Assembly: GCA_019359515.1 (NCBI GenBank) | Contig: JAHHHC010000022.1 | Span: 40,726-104,725, forward strand | Direction of reading: 5' to 3' | Length of the DNA: 64,000 bases | Source of the DNA: Desmonostoc vinosum HA7617-LM4 | GTDB lineage: Bacteria; Cyanobacteriota; Cyanobacteriia; Cyanobacteriales; Nostocaceae | Shown: positions 63,308 through 64,000 of the stretch, in pieces | How positions within the stretch are numbered: the stretch's first letter is position 1 | Layout of the letters: each line of letters starts with the position of its first letter | Notes under the pieces: generated by a model | The model's database searches: none | What the model saw: only the letters and a program-made list of their open reading frames with translations | Told to the model about the DNA's origin: nothing | Position numbers and translations under genes: made by a program

Positions 63308-63754
63308 ATGCCAAGTTATACATTAATCTGGCTCATGGCTGGAGCAATTCTATGTTTAATGGAACTGTTCTTACCATCAGCTTTTGTAGCGTTCATGATG
63401 GGAATCAGTGCTTTTATCGTAGCGCTGCTGTCGAAAGTGGGTTTGGGAAGTTTATGGTTGCAAGTAGCAGTTTGGCTGTTACTTTCGACATTGCTAATTG
63501 TATTTTCCCGGCGATTTTTGCAACCACCACGACGACGCAAGTCAAAAATTCAGGATGCAAGCACCGCTGAAACCTTAACAGAAATTCCTGCAGGAAAAAC
63601 AGGGCGGGTAATATATGAGGGGAATTCTTGGCAAGCTAGATGTGATGATGACAAACTCAGCGTAGCACCTCATCACAGAGTTTATGTAGTCAGGAGAGAA
63701 GGTACTACCTTGATTGTGATACCAGAAAATCTGGTCATGGGGAGTAGGGAATAG
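63308..63754 (+). CDS. NfeD family membrane protein (short form)
   Basis: The 148-residue protein has three membrane spans in the first 70 residues (LIWLMAGAILCLMELFLPSAFVAFMMGISAFIVALLS, SLWLQVAVWLLLSTLLIVFSRRFL) and a C-terminal OB-fold-like NfeD domain (AETLTEIPAGKTGRVIYEGNSWQARCDDDKLSVAPHHRVYVVRREGTTLIVIPEN). Such proteins usually pair with a SPFH/stomatin protein encoded next to them; a partner could lie beyond the right edge. Confidence 0.9.
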   Translation: MPSYTLIWLMAGAILCLMELFLPSAFVAFMMGISAFIVALLSKVGLGSLWLQVAVWLLLSTLLIVFSRRFLQPPRRRKSKIQDASTAETLTEIPAGKTGRVIYEGNSWQARCDDDKLSVAPHHRVYVVRREGTTLIVIPENLVMGSRE

Positions 63755-64000
63755 GGGTACTGGGGAGTGGGGAGTGGGGAGTGGGGAGTGGAGACTGGGG
63801 AATTGTCATTTGTTATTGATTATTCTCCGTGTCCCCGCGTCCCCCTTATCCCCCGGTTGGTGAGTTTCGGCTACGTTCCAACTACCGCGAAGTCGAACCT
63901 CATCCCCCTTATCCCCCTCATCCCCCTCATCTCCCTCATCCCCCTCATCCCCCTCATCCCCCTCATCTCCCTCATCTCCCTCATCCCCCCACTCCCCACT
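63755..64000. repeat. Low-complexity repeats at the right edge
   Basis: GGGGAGTGG units are followed by CCGCGTCCCCC and by CCCCCTCAT nonamers in a long run. A GGTTGGTGAGTTTCGGCTACGTTCCAACTACCGCGAAG block lies at about 63854-63890. No gene is seen up to the edge. Confidence 0.8.

Overview
The window comes from a filamentous cyanobacterium of the Nostoc/Anabaena type (Nostocales). Evidence: many HIP1 octamers (GCGATCGC), Nostoc-style intergenic repeats (runs of AATTCGTAATTCGTA, ACTGGGG heptamers, CTCCCTCAT nonamers, GACGCGGGGA blocks), and cyanobacterial or plastid-type genes (ndhD, sqdB/sqdX, ycf46, ycf35, ftrV, a cyanovirin-N homologue). From memory, the order lpxA-fabZ-lpxC-omp85-purC with a CyaB1-type cyclase nearby resembles the alr2266-alr2273 region of Nostoc PCC 7120. 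No rRNA, tRNA, CRISPR array, prophage or intact transposase was recognised.

Layout. 1-5.8 kb: outer-membrane biogenesis on the minus strand (lpxA partial at the left edge, fabZ, lpxC, an Omp85/BamA with a proline-rich repeat linker), then purC. 5.8-10.1 kb: a repeat-rich gap, a small conserved gene and the GAF-GAF-PAS adenylate cyclase CyaB1. 10.1-13.2 kb: sulfolipid synthesis, with sqdX and sqdB separated by a GNAT gene and a decayed DUF4291 gene. 13.3-20 kb: a lipoprotein, an RHH regulator, ycf46 and ycf35, a Uma2-type protein, a secreted cyanovirin-N homologue and ndhD. 20-28 kb: thrB, a DUF72 protein, aspS, fmt and small genes. 28.1-40.9 kb: one minus-strand exopolysaccharide operon of ten genes (zinc-ribbon protein, Wzc, Wzy, two GT4, methyltransferase, Wzx, acyltransferase, GT4, phosphoglycosyltransferase), which together look like a complete Wzx/Wzy-dependent pathway. 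41.9-48.9 kb: housekeeping genes (ruvC, yvcK, tsaE, pyrC, lepB, MOSC protein). 49.3-56 kb: a signalling block (hybrid histidine kinase, REC-GGDEF-EAL, REC-histidine kinase). 56-64 kb: a phosphotransferase/P-loop fusion, small membrane proteins, a YdcF protein, ftrV, a zinc-ribbon PP2C phosphatase and an NfeD protein.

The most interesting unexplained structure is in the repeats. Two elements of about 170 bp (5889-6053 and 27744-27917) have terminal inverted repeats and share a series of four hairpins whose stems differ in sequence but keep pairing. A 270-bp element (21774-22043) has inverted ends and an exact 8-bp flanking duplication. A third inverted-end element lies at 59559-59745. A palindromic intergenic repeat has also entered, in frame, the ATPase domain of the hybrid histidine kinase (about 51620-51810).
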